Below, in pieces: positions 28,865-37,441 of a stretch of DNA of 64,000 bases. Position numbers and translations under genes: made by a program. Where the stretch lies: contig CAXMRC010000091.1 in assembly GCA_964195945.1 (NCBI GenBank), forward strand, positions 1 to 64,000. The letters run 5' to 3'. The notes under the pieces were generated by a model. The model was not told the DNA's origin and made no database searches. It saw nothing but the letters and a program-made list of their open reading frames with translations. The stretch comes from JAAETI01 sp964195945. Its GTDB lineage: Bacteria; Actinomycetota; Acidimicrobiia; Spongiisociales; UBA5794. Positions within the stretch are counted from its first letter, which is position 1, and each line of letters begins with the position of its first letter.

Positions 28865-29626
28865 ATGGAGATTGCAGGTGCTGCCGCAGTCATAACTGGC
28901 GGAGCTTCTGGACTTGGAGCTGCGACTGCGAGGCGGCTTGCAGCAGGCGGGGTCAAAGTGGTGCTCGTGGATCTCCAAGACGACCTCGGTGACGCTATTG
29001 CCGACCAGGTCGGCGGAGCGTACGTGCATGCTGACGTGACCAACGCCGACGAGATCCAGGCTGCCATTGATACCGCTGCCGCTGTGGGCCCGCTCCGTAT
29101 CCTGGTCAACTGTGCGGGGATCGCACCACCCGCCCGCACCATCAATCGTGATGGGGAACCGCATGATCTTCGTCACTTTGAACGTGTGATCGCGATCAAT
29201 CTTGTCGGGTCCTTCAACTGTATCCGGCTGGCCGCCTCAGCAATGGCTAAGACCGATCCTCTAGAAAACGACGAGCGGGGGGCGATTGTCAACACCGCAT
29301 CTGTTGCCGCGTTCGATGGCCAGATCGGTCAGGCGGCCTATTCAGCTTCGAAGGGAGGGCTCGTAGGGATGACTCTTCCGATCGCACGGGATCTTTCGTC
29401 GATCGGGGTCCGGGTCAACACCATCGCACCCGGGATAATGGATACTCCGATGCTTGCCGGACTCCCCGAAGCTGCCAAGGAATCGCTTGGTCAGCAGGTG
29501 TTGTTCCCCAAGCGTCTTGGTACGACGGCTGAGTACGCCGATCTTGTCCACTTGCTGGTAACCCACTCGTACATGAACGGTGAGACGATTCGCATGGACG
29601 GCGGGATCAGGATGGCGCCCAAGTAG
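28865..29626 (+). CDS. HSD10-like short-chain dehydrogenase (3-hydroxyacyl-CoA dehydrogenase type)
   Basis: 253 residues. NAD motif 'ITGGASGLGAATA' (about 10-22), 'NCAGIAPP', catalytic Ser in 'NTASVAAFDGQ', and Tyr-x3-Lys in 'AYSASKGG' (about 159-163). 'VGMTLPIARDLSSIG' and 'NGETIRMDGGIRM' are near-identical to the pattern of human HSD17B10 and its bacterial relatives, which oxidise 2-methyl-3-hydroxyacyl-CoA. Good Shine-Dalgarno (TGGAGGG). Its place before the amidase and deaminase genes does not by itself show a shared pathway. Confidence 0.9.
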   Translation: MEIAGAAAVITGGASGLGAATARRLAAGGVKVVLVDLQDDLGDAIADQVGGAYVHADVTNADEIQAAIDTAAAVGPLRILVNCAGIAPPARTINRDGEPHDLRHFERVIAINLVGSFNCIRLAASAMAKTDPLENDERGAIVNTASVAAFDGQIGQAAYSASKGGLVGMTLPIARDLSSIGVRVNTIAPGIMDTPMLAGLPEAAKESLGQQVLFPKRLGTTAEYADLVHLLVTHSYMNGETIRMDGGIRMAPK

Positions 29627-29742
29627 CGCAAAGCGGGGTGTCCTGGCCGGGCCGGAAAACACGACGCTGTCTAAACCTCTAGAGTTCCGCCGATGTTGCT
29701 TGTCTCGCTCAACACTCGGACTTACCTGCCGACAGGTTCTCT

Positions 29743-30531
29743 ATGAAACCTGTGATCGCAGTTTCGGCACAGACCGCAGTCTCCGAGACCAAGTACTACG
29801 GAGAACAGAGAGTGACGAGTCTCTATGACCTGTACGTTCGGGCCATCACTGCTGCCGGCGCACTTCCCGTTGTCCTCGCCCATGGCGACGCTGCGGATGT
29901 CCCCACGCTGCTGGAGCGATTCGACGGGCTGGTACTCCCAGGTGGCGGCGACATTGACCCGACGGCTTACGGCGAAGCTCGCGGAGCCGACACGCTGTAT
30001 GGGATTCGACCCAAGGCTGACGCTTTTGAGACTGCGCTTGTTCACGAAGCGGCGAGACGCCGGATGCCGCTGCTCGGAATCTGTCGTGGTCTGCAAGTCA
30101 TAAATGTGGCGTTCGGCGGGACCCTTCATCAGGATCTTCCCGATCACCCGCAGGATCTGGTGGGCAGAGCGTTCGCCGGTCACTATCGGACAAAGGTTGA
30201 GCCGGACTCCCGACTTCACCAAATCGTCGACTCAACTGAGCTGGTGGTCAACTCCTTGCACCATCAAGGCATCAAGGATGTCGGCCATGGACTGCGGGTC
30301 ACTGCGACGGCGGCAGACGGGGTCGTGGAGTCGATTGAGGCCACGGACACGACCTGGGATCTCATCGCGGTGCAATGGCACCCGGAGTGTTTGCGGGCCG
30401 ATCACTCTGCGGCATTGTTTGACTGGCTCGCCGATGCTGCCGCCTTGCGAATGACGAAAGTCGACGTTCGACTCCCTGTCGAGTCTGAGCCTCTGGGTCC
30501 GATCACTCGCAGCGTTGCCGCCGCCGTTTAG
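29743..30531 (+). CDS. Gamma-glutamyl-gamma-aminobutyrate hydrolase-like amidase (peptidase C26, PuuD-like)
   Basis: 262 residues, class I glutamine-amidotransferase fold. Catalytic Cys in 'LGICRGLQVINV' (about 112), His in 'AVQWHPE' (about 210) with the following Glu; 'LPGGGDIDPTAYGE' is the PuuD family signature. It removes the gamma-glutamyl group from gamma-glutamylated amines or amino acids. It could work with the glutamine-synthetase-like ligase at 43458 and the aldehyde dehydrogenase at 45631, although these are 13 kb away. It precedes the ssnA-like gene. Confidence 0.88.
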   Translation: MKPVIAVSAQTAVSETKYYGEQRVTSLYDLYVRAITAAGALPVVLAHGDAADVPTLLERFDGLVLPGGGDIDPTAYGEARGADTLYGIRPKADAFETALVHEAARRRMPLLGICRGLQVINVAFGGTLHQDLPDHPQDLVGRAFAGHYRTKVEPDSRLHQIVDSTELVVNSLHHQGIKDVGHGLRVTATAADGVVESIEATDTTWDLIAVQWHPECLRADHSAALFDWLADAAALRMTKVDVRLPVESEPLGPITRSVAAAV

Positions 30532-30571
30532 CGACCGCTCGGTTCGCTGCCGCAACGGTCCTAAAACCCGC

Positions 30572-30584
30572 TAACTTGAACCTT
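30572..30584 (+). promoter_or_regulatory. Putative leaderless -10 element of the ssnA-like gene
   Basis: TAACTT at 30572-30577 is followed by seven bases and the ATG at 30585; there is no Shine-Dalgarno in between. This suggests a separate transcript start for the ssnA-like gene, not read-through from the C26 gene. Confidence 0.4.
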
Positions 30585-31949
30585 ATGAGCACTCTATTGG
30601 TCAAGCATGCGCAAGTAATGGCGACGATGGATGACGAGCGGCGTGAGATCGCCGACGGGGGATTGTTCGTCGAGGATGGCTTCATCAAACAGGTAGGGGC
30701 AACTGCCGACCTGCCTACCACCGCCGATGAAGTGCTGGACCTCTCTGGTCATCTGATGCTGCCCGGGCTTATCAATACTCATCACCATTTCTATCAGACG
30801 CTCACTCGGGCGGTGCCAGGCGCTCAAGACGCTGGCTTGTTCGATTGGCTGCGGACGCTGTATCCAATCTGGGCGAAGATGACCGCAGAGCACATCGAAG
30901 TGTCCACGAAGTTGGCTCTCGCTGAACTTGCCTTGTCTGGATGTACTACGGCGTTTGACCATCTCTATCTGTTCCCAAACGATTCCCGTCTTGATGACGA
31001 AATTGAGGCTGCAAAAGAGATTGGGCTGAGGCTTCATGCGTCGCGGGGCTCGATGTCTCTTGGTGAGAGCGACGGTGGTCTGCCCCCCGACTCGGTCGTC
31101 GAGACCGATGCCGCGATCCTCTCCGATACGCAACGGCTCATCGAGACCTATCACGATGGCTCGGCGGGGTCGATGACCCAGGTCGTCGTTGCACCCTGCT
31201 CACCATTTAGCGTCACCACCGACATCATGCGGGACTCGGCCGAACTGGCTCGGTCGCTGGGGGTGTCGATGCACACCCATCTCGCCGAGACGATGGACGA
31301 GGAACAATTCTGCATCGATACGTATGGGCGACGTCCGATCGAGTTGATGGAAGACTTGAACTGGATGGGCGACGATGTCTGGTTTGCCCACAGTGTCTTT
31401 ATCAATGACGCCGAAATTGGCCGCATGGCTGAGGCCAAGACCGGCGTCGCTCACTGTCCTTCGTCGAACATGCGTCTTGCGTCAGGGATCGCCCCGGTAC
31501 GCAAGTACCTGGCTGCGAATGTCCCGACGGGGCTTGGGGTCGACGGTTCTGCCAGCAACGACGGAAGTCATCTGCTCGGTGAGGCCAGGCTGGCGATGCT
31601 GTTGGCCCGTCTTGATGCCGCCCCCAACCAGAGCGGTGGTGATCTGATGACCGCCCGCACTGCGATCGAGATCGCTACACGCGGCGGAGCGGAAGTCATG
31701 AACCGCCCGGATCTCGGGTCGCTCGAGGTCGCTAAGGCCGCTGACTTCATTGCCATCGATCTCAGTCGGATCGAGTACGCCGGGTCACTTCATGACCCTG
31801 TTGCCGCCGCGATGCTGGTCGCACCGGTCAATGTTGATTACAACTATGTGGGTGGCAACGCCGTAGTCGCTGAGGGCCAGCTCGTGACAACGGAGATCGA
31901 ACCTCTGATCGAACGTCACAATCGACTTGCCGGACAATTGCTCCTCTAG
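30585..31949 (+). CDS. ssnA: SsnA/8-oxoguanine deaminase-like amidohydrolase
   Basis: 454 residues, amidohydrolase superfamily. Metal ligands visible: His66 and His68 in 'NTHHHF', His230/232 in 'MHTHLAET', His269 in 'AHSVF', and Asp320 in 'GVDGSASND'. The pattern 'SSNMRLASGIAPVRKYL' is that of the 8-oxoguanine deaminase/hydroxydechloroatrazine hydrolase group, to which SsnA is related. It would hydrolytically deaminate an oxidised purine. ATG 30585 chosen over TTG 30576. Followed 73 bases later by the ygfK-like gene, the same partners as in E. coli. Confidence 0.85.
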   Translation: MSTLLVKHAQVMATMDDERREIADGGLFVEDGFIKQVGATADLPTTADEVLDLSGHLMLPGLINTHHHFYQTLTRAVPGAQDAGLFDWLRTLYPIWAKMTAEHIEVSTKLALAELALSGCTTAFDHLYLFPNDSRLDDEIEAAKEIGLRLHASRGSMSLGESDGGLPPDSVVETDAAILSDTQRLIETYHDGSAGSMTQVVVAPCSPFSVTTDIMRDSAELARSLGVSMHTHLAETMDEEQFCIDTYGRRPIELMEDLNWMGDDVWFAHSVFINDAEIGRMAEAKTGVAHCPSSNMRLASGIAPVRKYLAANVPTGLGVDGSASNDGSHLLGEARLAMLLARLDAAPNQSGGDLMTARTAIEIATRGGAEVMNRPDLGSLEVAKAADFIAIDLSRIEYAGSLHDPVAAAMLVAPVNVDYNYVGGNAVVAEGQLVTTEIEPLIERHNRLAGQLLL

Positions 31950-31956
31950 CGACGTC

Positions 31957-31971
31957 TTTACAAAACGTAAA
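31957..31971. promoter_or_regulatory. Inverted repeat TTTAC-N5-GTAAA before the ygfK-like gene
   Basis: Perfect five-base arms around AAAAC, in the 73-base spacer just after the ssnA-like stop. A related site (TTTAC-N5-GTGAA) lies before the xdhB-like gene, suggesting one regulator. Confidence 0.35.
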
Positions 31972-32022
31972 AGCAGCCGGCTAGAATTGATAGATTGCCG
32001 TGCTGTGACGAAGAGGGAGCCG

Positions 32023-33822
32023 ATGCAGCCAGTTGTACCACTAACACCGTTTCCGCTCGATCTATTGCTGGGTCGGGTCGCTCACGAATGGGAAACCAGG
32101 AGCAGAGTCTTTGATTTGCCTGCGGCGCGGTTCTGGTCGCCGAGCCCTGACGTCGATCTATCGATGGATTTCATGGGCCGACCTGCCGCGACCCCTCTGG
32201 GGCCCGCGGCGGGCCCGCACAGTCAGATGGCGCAGAACCTGGTTCTTGGCTGGCTGGCCGGTGCCCGCCTCTTCGAACTCAAGACCGTGCAGACCCTCGA
32301 CGACATCGACATCGGACGTCCGTGCATCGATATGCAGAATGTCGGTTTCAACATCGAATGGAGCCAAGAGCTCAAGGTTGCCGAATCGCTAGAAGAGTAC
32401 GTCAAAGCATGGATGATGATCGAGATCCTCTCCGACTGGGACCCTCTCAAGCCACACATTGGCGATGCTCCCGGCCCGCACGTATTCGACATGTCGGTTG
32501 GATATGACCTCGCCGGGATCACCACAGCAAAGGTTGCAGGGTTCATCGATTCCATGATCGATGCGAGTGCTGTCATCGACCGGCTTCGCCCGTTGATTCC
32601 AGAACCATTCGCCGCGTACCGCGACCACGACTTCCCGACTCGGGTCGCGGACTCCATCACCGTGTCAACCTTCCACGGCTGCCCGCCAGACGAGATCGAA
32701 GCCATCGTCAAGCATCTGATGGACCGGCACGGCGTCGATGTGATAGTCAAGCTGAATCCGACACTCCTGGGTTTTCCTCGTGTCATCGAACTGCTGCAAC
32801 AGGATCTCGGCTACAAAGATATCTGGCTAGACCCGTTGTCCTTCGTGGACGATCTCGGCATTCAGCGTGCGGTGGATTTGATCACCGACTTGAACCGATA
32901 TGCAATCAAGAACGGGCGGCGCTTCGGCATCAAGCTCACCAACACGATGGTCGTCCACAACGACAAGGGCTTCCTTCCCGCCGACCCGATGTACATGTCG
33001 GGTCCGCCGTTGCACGTCCTGGCGACTGCTCTGCTCGACGAACTGCTGATCACGATGCCCGGTGCTTTTGGCGTCGCCGGTCACGACGGGCCAATCCAGG
33101 TGAGCTTCTCGGCAGGCGTCACGAAGGAAAACGTCGGCGAGACCATTGGGATGGGTGTCACACCGGCCACCTTGTCTTCGGATTTGCTGCGCCCCGGTGG
33201 GTACGGCCGGTTGGAGCCGATGCTCCGGCAGCTTGAAAGAGAGATGCAGGCACAAGGGGTCAGGACCCTCGACGAGTGGCATCGCCTGCAGTGGGACGAG
33301 GCAAAGGCTGCAGGTTTCCGCGGGCCGGCAGAAGCGCACCTGCGAGCAACCCTCGACGGTGACGCTAGAGCGCGGTACGACCTTGCCGCCAACGAAGGAG
33401 TGCCTAGAGCTGTCGATCACGATCTCGAGATGTGGGACTGCGTTGCGTGCAACCTGTGCGTCACGGTCTGCCCGAATGACGCTTTCTTCCGCCTGCCGAC
33501 GCTTGAGAATTCGGGCATGTCGAGCCGGCAGCAATACATGGTGCTTGCCGAGCTCTGTAACGAGTGTGGCAATTGCATGGTGTTCTGCCCCGAGAACGGT
33601 GATCCTGCCCAAGTGAAGGCAAAGCTGTTCCTGGACCCGGAACGGTTTGACTCCGCCACGGGGCAAGGCTTCTTGCTCTCTGCCGACGACGACCGTGTGG
33701 TTCTCATACCGCGACCCGGTATGGAAGCTGAGGCGCCACGTCTTGCCGAGTTGCTCAACGATGCCGGGCAAGGTGTTCCTTTGCGTCGCACCGACCTCGC
33801 TGCGGCGAGACAGCGTCAATAG
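32023..33822 (+). CDS. ygfK: YgfK-like dihydroorotate-dehydrogenase-fold Fe-S protein, short form
   Basis: 599 residues. The N-terminal part (about 40-400) is a TIM barrel of the DHODH type ('TPLGPAAGPHSQ', 'FELKTVQ', 'DMQNVGFNIEWSQ', 'STFHGCPPDEIE', 'VKLNPTLLG'). The C-terminus has two [4Fe-4S] motifs, 'CVACNLCVTVCP' (from Cys473) and 'CNECGNCMVFCP' (about 510). Full-length YgfK proteins are about 1,000 residues and also carry a GltD-like FAD/NAD(P) module; none is present here. Role inferred from family: reductive opening of a purine ring. ATG 32023 has AAGAGGGAG upstream; the frame is open from 31927. Confidence 0.82.
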   Translation: MQPVVPLTPFPLDLLLGRVAHEWETRSRVFDLPAARFWSPSPDVDLSMDFMGRPAATPLGPAAGPHSQMAQNLVLGWLAGARLFELKTVQTLDDIDIGRPCIDMQNVGFNIEWSQELKVAESLEEYVKAWMMIEILSDWDPLKPHIGDAPGPHVFDMSVGYDLAGITTAKVAGFIDSMIDASAVIDRLRPLIPEPFAAYRDHDFPTRVADSITVSTFHGCPPDEIEAIVKHLMDRHGVDVIVKLNPTLLGFPRVIELLQQDLGYKDIWLDPLSFVDDLGIQRAVDLITDLNRYAIKNGRRFGIKLTNTMVVHNDKGFLPADPMYMSGPPLHVLATALLDELLITMPGAFGVAGHDGPIQVSFSAGVTKENVGETIGMGVTPATLSSDLLRPGGYGRLEPMLRQLEREMQAQGVRTLDEWHRLQWDEAKAAGFRGPAEAHLRATLDGDARARYDLAANEGVPRAVDHDLEMWDCVACNLCVTVCPNDAFFRLPTLENSGMSSRQQYMVLAELCNECGNCMVFCPENGDPAQVKAKLFLDPERFDSATGQGFLLSADDDRVVLIPRPGMEAEAPRLAELLNDAGQGVPLRRTDLAAARQRQ

Positions 33823-33877
33823 GCGGGCGATGTCACCAAGCGGTCCGGTACCAGCAGATTCAAAGGTTGCACAGGTG

Positions 33878-33892
33878 TTTACAATCGGTGAA
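33878..33892. promoter_or_regulatory. Inverted repeat TTTAC-N5-GTGAA before the xdhB-like gene
   Basis: Matches the site at 31957-31971 at 11 of 15 positions, with arms differing by one base. It sits 14 bases before the GTG start of the FAD subunit gene. Confidence 0.3.
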
Positions 33893-33905
33893 GAGGAGGT
33901 GCCGA

Positions 33906-34712
33906 GTGGAGATCAATCGTCCCACAACTCTTAGCGAAGCACTGGAGGCTCGGGCACGCGAACCTGGTGCAAGCCTGTTGGCAGGCGGCACTGATCTGAT
34001 GGTCGAGGTCAATTTCGGACACCGCCGTCCCGATCATGTAATCGCGCTACGCCGCATTGACGAGCTCGCCGAGGTCGACGGGAACCGTATCGGTGCCGGG
34101 GTCACCTGGGCTCGCCTCGAAAAGAGCGATCACCGAGCCCTGGCGCAGCTAGCCCGTACCGTTGGGTCGCCGCAGATCAGGGCCGCAGGAACCATCGGCG
34201 GCAACATCGGAACCTCCAGTCCCGCCGGTGACGGACTTCCGTGGCTGGCCGCCGTCGACGCAGAGATCGAAGTGGCTTCAAAAGACCGCGGCGTCCGCAA
34301 ACTGCTTTGGAGTGATTTCTTCACCGGCGTCAAGAGGAACGCGCTCGCCCCGGACGAGGTGATCGTCGCCGCCGTCATCCCCGAGAGTATTCCCCAGAAT
34401 CAAGAGTTCGCCAAGATCGGGCAGCGCAGCGCGATGGTGATCTCAACCGTCTCGGCGTGCGTTGTCCGTGACGACGACGGCACGGTCCGAGTTGCACTCG
34501 GTTCGGTAGCGCCCACCCCCGTGAGGGCTCGCCGGGCCGAGGCGCTTATCGCAGAGAACCCTGCACCGACCGAATCTGTTTTGGCCGAATTCGCCAGAAC
34601 CGTTTCCGAAGAAGTCAGCCCTATCACCGACCACCGCTCCACCGAGTCCTACCGGCGCCACGCCTCCGGGGTCTTGGCACGCCGTCTCCTGGAAAGGTGC
34701 TTGGCAAAATGA
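33906..34712 (+). CDS. Xanthine dehydrogenase-type FAD-binding subunit
   Basis: 268 residues, CoxM/XdhB family. FAD contacts visible as 'LLAGGTDLMVEV' (about 27-38) and 'AAGTIGGNIGTSSPAGD' (about 98-114). It passes electrons from the 2Fe-2S subunit to NAD or another acceptor. GTG 33906 is chosen because of the AGGAGGT Shine-Dalgarno five bases upstream and because homologues start near 'VEINRPTTL'. Overlaps the next gene by four bases. Confidence 0.9.
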   Translation: MEINRPTTLSEALEARAREPGASLLAGGTDLMVEVNFGHRRPDHVIALRRIDELAEVDGNRIGAGVTWARLEKSDHRALAQLARTVGSPQIRAAGTIGGNIGTSSPAGDGLPWLAAVDAEIEVASKDRGVRKLLWSDFFTGVKRNALAPDEVIVAAVIPESIPQNQEFAKIGQRSAMVISTVSACVVRDDDGTVRVALGSVAPTPVRARRAEALIAENPAPTESVLAEFARTVSEEVSPITDHRSTESYRRHASGVLARRLLERCLAK

Positions 34713-35170
34713 TTGTCAATTTCAATGTCAATGGGGAGAGTCGTGTTGCCAACGTGGCGGGCTCCGAGAGCCTTCTGCAGGTCCTGCGCGAAGAGCTCGG
34801 GTTGCCCGGCTCTAAGAATGCGTGTGAGCAGGGCGAGTGCGGATCGTGTTCGGTCGTGCTCGACGGTGCCGTGGTGACATCGTGTTTGGTTATGGCTGCG
34901 GATTGCGAGGGGTCGGAAATAGCCACGGTCGAAGGGATCGGCAGCGAAAGAGAACTCCACGCCGTACAGCAAGCCCTTGTCGATCACGGGGCCGTGCAAT
35001 GTGGATTCTGCACTCCCGGTTTTGTGGTCACCGCCGCGCACTTGTTTGAAGAGAATCCGCATCCTGGAACCGACGAGATCAAAGAAGCACTGTCCGGCAA
35101 CATCTGTCGCTGCACCGGCTACGGGGCCATCTTGCGGTCCCTCGAAGCTCTAGCGGAGGAGACAACATGA
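34709..35170 (+). CDS. Xanthine dehydrogenase-type [2Fe-2S] subunit
   Basis: 153 residues, CoxS/XdhC family. Plant-type 2Fe-2S ligands 'CEQGECGSCSV' plus Cys about 20 residues later, and the second cluster 'CGFCTPG...CRCTGY'. Complete in length. ATG 34709 overlaps the FAD subunit stop (ATGA), and its own stop overlaps the molybdenum subunit start the same way, so the three are made in a fixed ratio. Confidence 0.95.
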   Translation: MIVNFNVNGESRVANVAGSESLLQVLREELGLPGSKNACEQGECGSCSVVLDGAVVTSCLVMAADCEGSEIATVEGIGSERELHAVQQALVDHGAVQCGFCTPGFVVTAAHLFEENPHPGTDEIKEALSGNICRCTGYGAILRSLEALAEETT

Positions 35171-37392
35171 CTACTTCTCCAACTACCAGGACCAGGATCC
35201 GTGGCGGGGTCGGCGAGTCGCCGCAACGTCCAGACGCGATTCCCAAGGTCACCGGCAACTTTGCGTACGCCTCAGACCTGCATGCTGACGGGATGCTGTG
35301 GGCGGCAACACTGCGTAGCCCGTATGCCCGTGCCCGCATCACGAAACTCGATACGGCACCGGCGCTCACCGTCGGGGGAGTCGTCGCAGTCATTACACAG
35401 CAAGACGTTCCCGGTCGCCGCGGATTCGGGATGCACGTTCCGGATCAGCCGGTGTTGGCCGACGGCGAATGCAACTACTGGGGTGAGCCGATCGCAGTCG
35501 TTGCTGCCTCTGATCTGGAAACCGCCAAACGGGGTGTGGCCGCGATCGTCATCGAGTACGAAGTTTTGGAACCTCTGACCGATATGGAGGAGGCCGATGC
35601 TGCCGATTCCCAGACGCGCAGGATGAAAGTCCGTCGTGGCGATTCGGAGGCAACGGGCGCGGTCGTGGTGGAGGGCTATTACGAGGTCGGGCAGCAAGAT
35701 CAGGCGCCGCTAGGCAACGAAGCCGGGCTGGCGATCCCCGACGGTGAGGGCGGTGTCGACCTGTATGCCGTGAGCCAGTGGGTCCACAGCGACCATTGGC
35801 AGATCTACCCGTGCCTCGACTTGGAGCCGGAGCAAGTTCGCTGCCATCCAGTCGGCATGGGTGGGGCGTTCGGTTCGCGTGAGGATGTGAGCATGCACAT
35901 CCACCTGTGCATGCTGGCGTTGCGCACCGGTCGGCCGGTCAAGATGTCATTTGATCGGGCAGAGTCATTTGTGGCCCATGTCCATCGTCACCCAGCCCGT
36001 ATGTGGTACCGCCACGAGGCCGATACCGATGGCAAGTTGGTCAAGGTACAAGCGCGCCTGATTCTGGACGGCGGCGCCTATGAGTCGTCATCCAACGCGG
36101 TGATCGGAAATGCCGGGTATTTCGCGGTCGGGCCCTATCTGTGCGATAACGTGTTCGTCGACGCTGTTGCTGTCAAGACGAACAATCCTCCGGCCGGTGC
36201 GATGCGTGGTTTTGGCGGCGTGCAGACGGCCTTCGGACACGAAGCTCAGATGGATCGTCTCGCCGACGAGTTGGGCATAGATCGGCTCGAGATGCGGCGC
36301 AGAAACGCCCTAGGGCACGGTGACCCCATGAGCTCGTCGGGTCAGATCATTGAAGGTTCGTTGCCGACGGCCCAACTGATCGACGAGTTGGCAACAATGC
36401 CGCTGCCGGAGCCGCTCGCTTCCGATGACCCCCGGCATCTGCCAGGCGGCACCGGTCTAACAACAGAGCGGGGCCAGGTGAGGCGTGGTGTCGGCTACGG
36501 CGTCACCATCAAGAACCTCGCATTCTCCGAGGGCTTCGATGACTATTCCGATGCTCGGATCGCGATCAGCTCTGTCGGGGTCGAGGTCTACACCGCAGCC
36601 GCGGAAGTTGGACAAGGCATGGTGACCATCATCCAACAGCTCGTTCGTGATGTCCTGCAGATGGAGCAGGTTGCCGTTGTCTGGTCTGACACCAGTGTGA
36701 TCGGGTCGGCGGGTTCTACGTCGGCGTCCCGTCAGACACAAATGACAGGGGGTGCGACATATCAATGCGCCGTTGAGCTTCGTCAGCAGATCCTCGACGA
36801 GTTCGCTGGTGATGACCTGTCTACCGAAGGAGTATGGCGTGACGGCGATCTCATTGCGACGCTCGCCGAAGTATGTAGCGGGGGGATGTGTGAGCACGAA
36901 ATCCGTTACCGCCACCCCGAGACCTTCCCCACAGATGAGAACAGTCAAGGCAACGCACATCCGGCCTTTGCGGCTGCGGCTCACCGCGCGGTTGTGGACG
37001 TTGATCCCGAGCTCGGGTTAGTACGCGTCGTGCAACTAGACACCGTGCAGGATGTCGGCAAGATTCTGAATCCGGTGGCGGCAGTTGGTCAGATCGAGGG
37101 AGGCACGCTGCAGGGTGTTGGCATGGCGGTCCTCGAGGAGCTGGTAGTCGACAAGGGTGTCATCAAGAACCCCAACTTCACCGACTACTTGTTGCCGACA
37201 TTTCTGGATGCACCGCATGTAGAGGTGAGATTCGTCGAGGAACCGGAGCGATGGGGGCCGCTGGGTGCCAAGGGCATCGGCGAGCCACCGACGATCTCGG
37301 CGGGTCCTGCCGTGGCCGCGGCGATCAGGGATGCGACGGGTCGCGATCTACATCGAGTCCCGATCCTCCCCCAACATATCGCCGGGGTTTAG
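35167..37392 (+). CDS. Xanthine dehydrogenase-type molybdopterin-binding subunit
   Basis: 741 residues, XdhA/CoxL family. Molybdopterin contacts 'GMGGAFGSRED' and 'GAMRGFGGVQ', the late 'ASRQTQMTGGATYQ' loop, and the active-site Glu in 'AKGIGEPP' at the C-terminus. It hydroxylates a purine or other N-heterocycle using water. It lacks the Cys-Ser-Arg loop of CO dehydrogenase. Together with the ygfK- and ssnA-like genes it suggests conversion between purines such as hypoxanthine, xanthine and urate or their dioxo forms; substrate not provable by eye. Confidence 0.9.
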   Translation: MTTSPTTRTRIRGGVGESPQRPDAIPKVTGNFAYASDLHADGMLWAATLRSPYARARITKLDTAPALTVGGVVAVITQQDVPGRRGFGMHVPDQPVLADGECNYWGEPIAVVAASDLETAKRGVAAIVIEYEVLEPLTDMEEADAADSQTRRMKVRRGDSEATGAVVVEGYYEVGQQDQAPLGNEAGLAIPDGEGGVDLYAVSQWVHSDHWQIYPCLDLEPEQVRCHPVGMGGAFGSREDVSMHIHLCMLALRTGRPVKMSFDRAESFVAHVHRHPARMWYRHEADTDGKLVKVQARLILDGGAYESSSNAVIGNAGYFAVGPYLCDNVFVDAVAVKTNNPPAGAMRGFGGVQTAFGHEAQMDRLADELGIDRLEMRRRNALGHGDPMSSSGQIIEGSLPTAQLIDELATMPLPEPLASDDPRHLPGGTGLTTERGQVRRGVGYGVTIKNLAFSEGFDDYSDARIAISSVGVEVYTAAAEVGQGMVTIIQQLVRDVLQMEQVAVVWSDTSVIGSAGSTSASRQTQMTGGATYQCAVELRQQILDEFAGDDLSTEGVWRDGDLIATLAEVCSGGMCEHEIRYRHPETFPTDENSQGNAHPAFAAAAHRAVVDVDPELGLVRVVQLDTVQDVGKILNPVAAVGQIEGGTLQGVGMAVLEELVVDKGVIKNPNFTDYLLPTFLDAPHVEVRFVEEPERWGPLGAKGIGEPPTISAGPAVAAAIRDATGRDLHRVPILPQHIAGV

Positions 37393-37441
37393 TGGCAGTG
37401 GGAACTCGACCTTGATACCGATCTTGTTTGCTGCCGAGGGG

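Noticed and set aside
35167..37392. CO dehydrogenase large subunit
   Set aside because: Gene order (FAD, 2Fe-2S, Mo) differs from the usual coxMSL only slightly, but the active-site Cys-Ser-Arg loop of CoxL is absent and the neighbours are purine-type enzymes.
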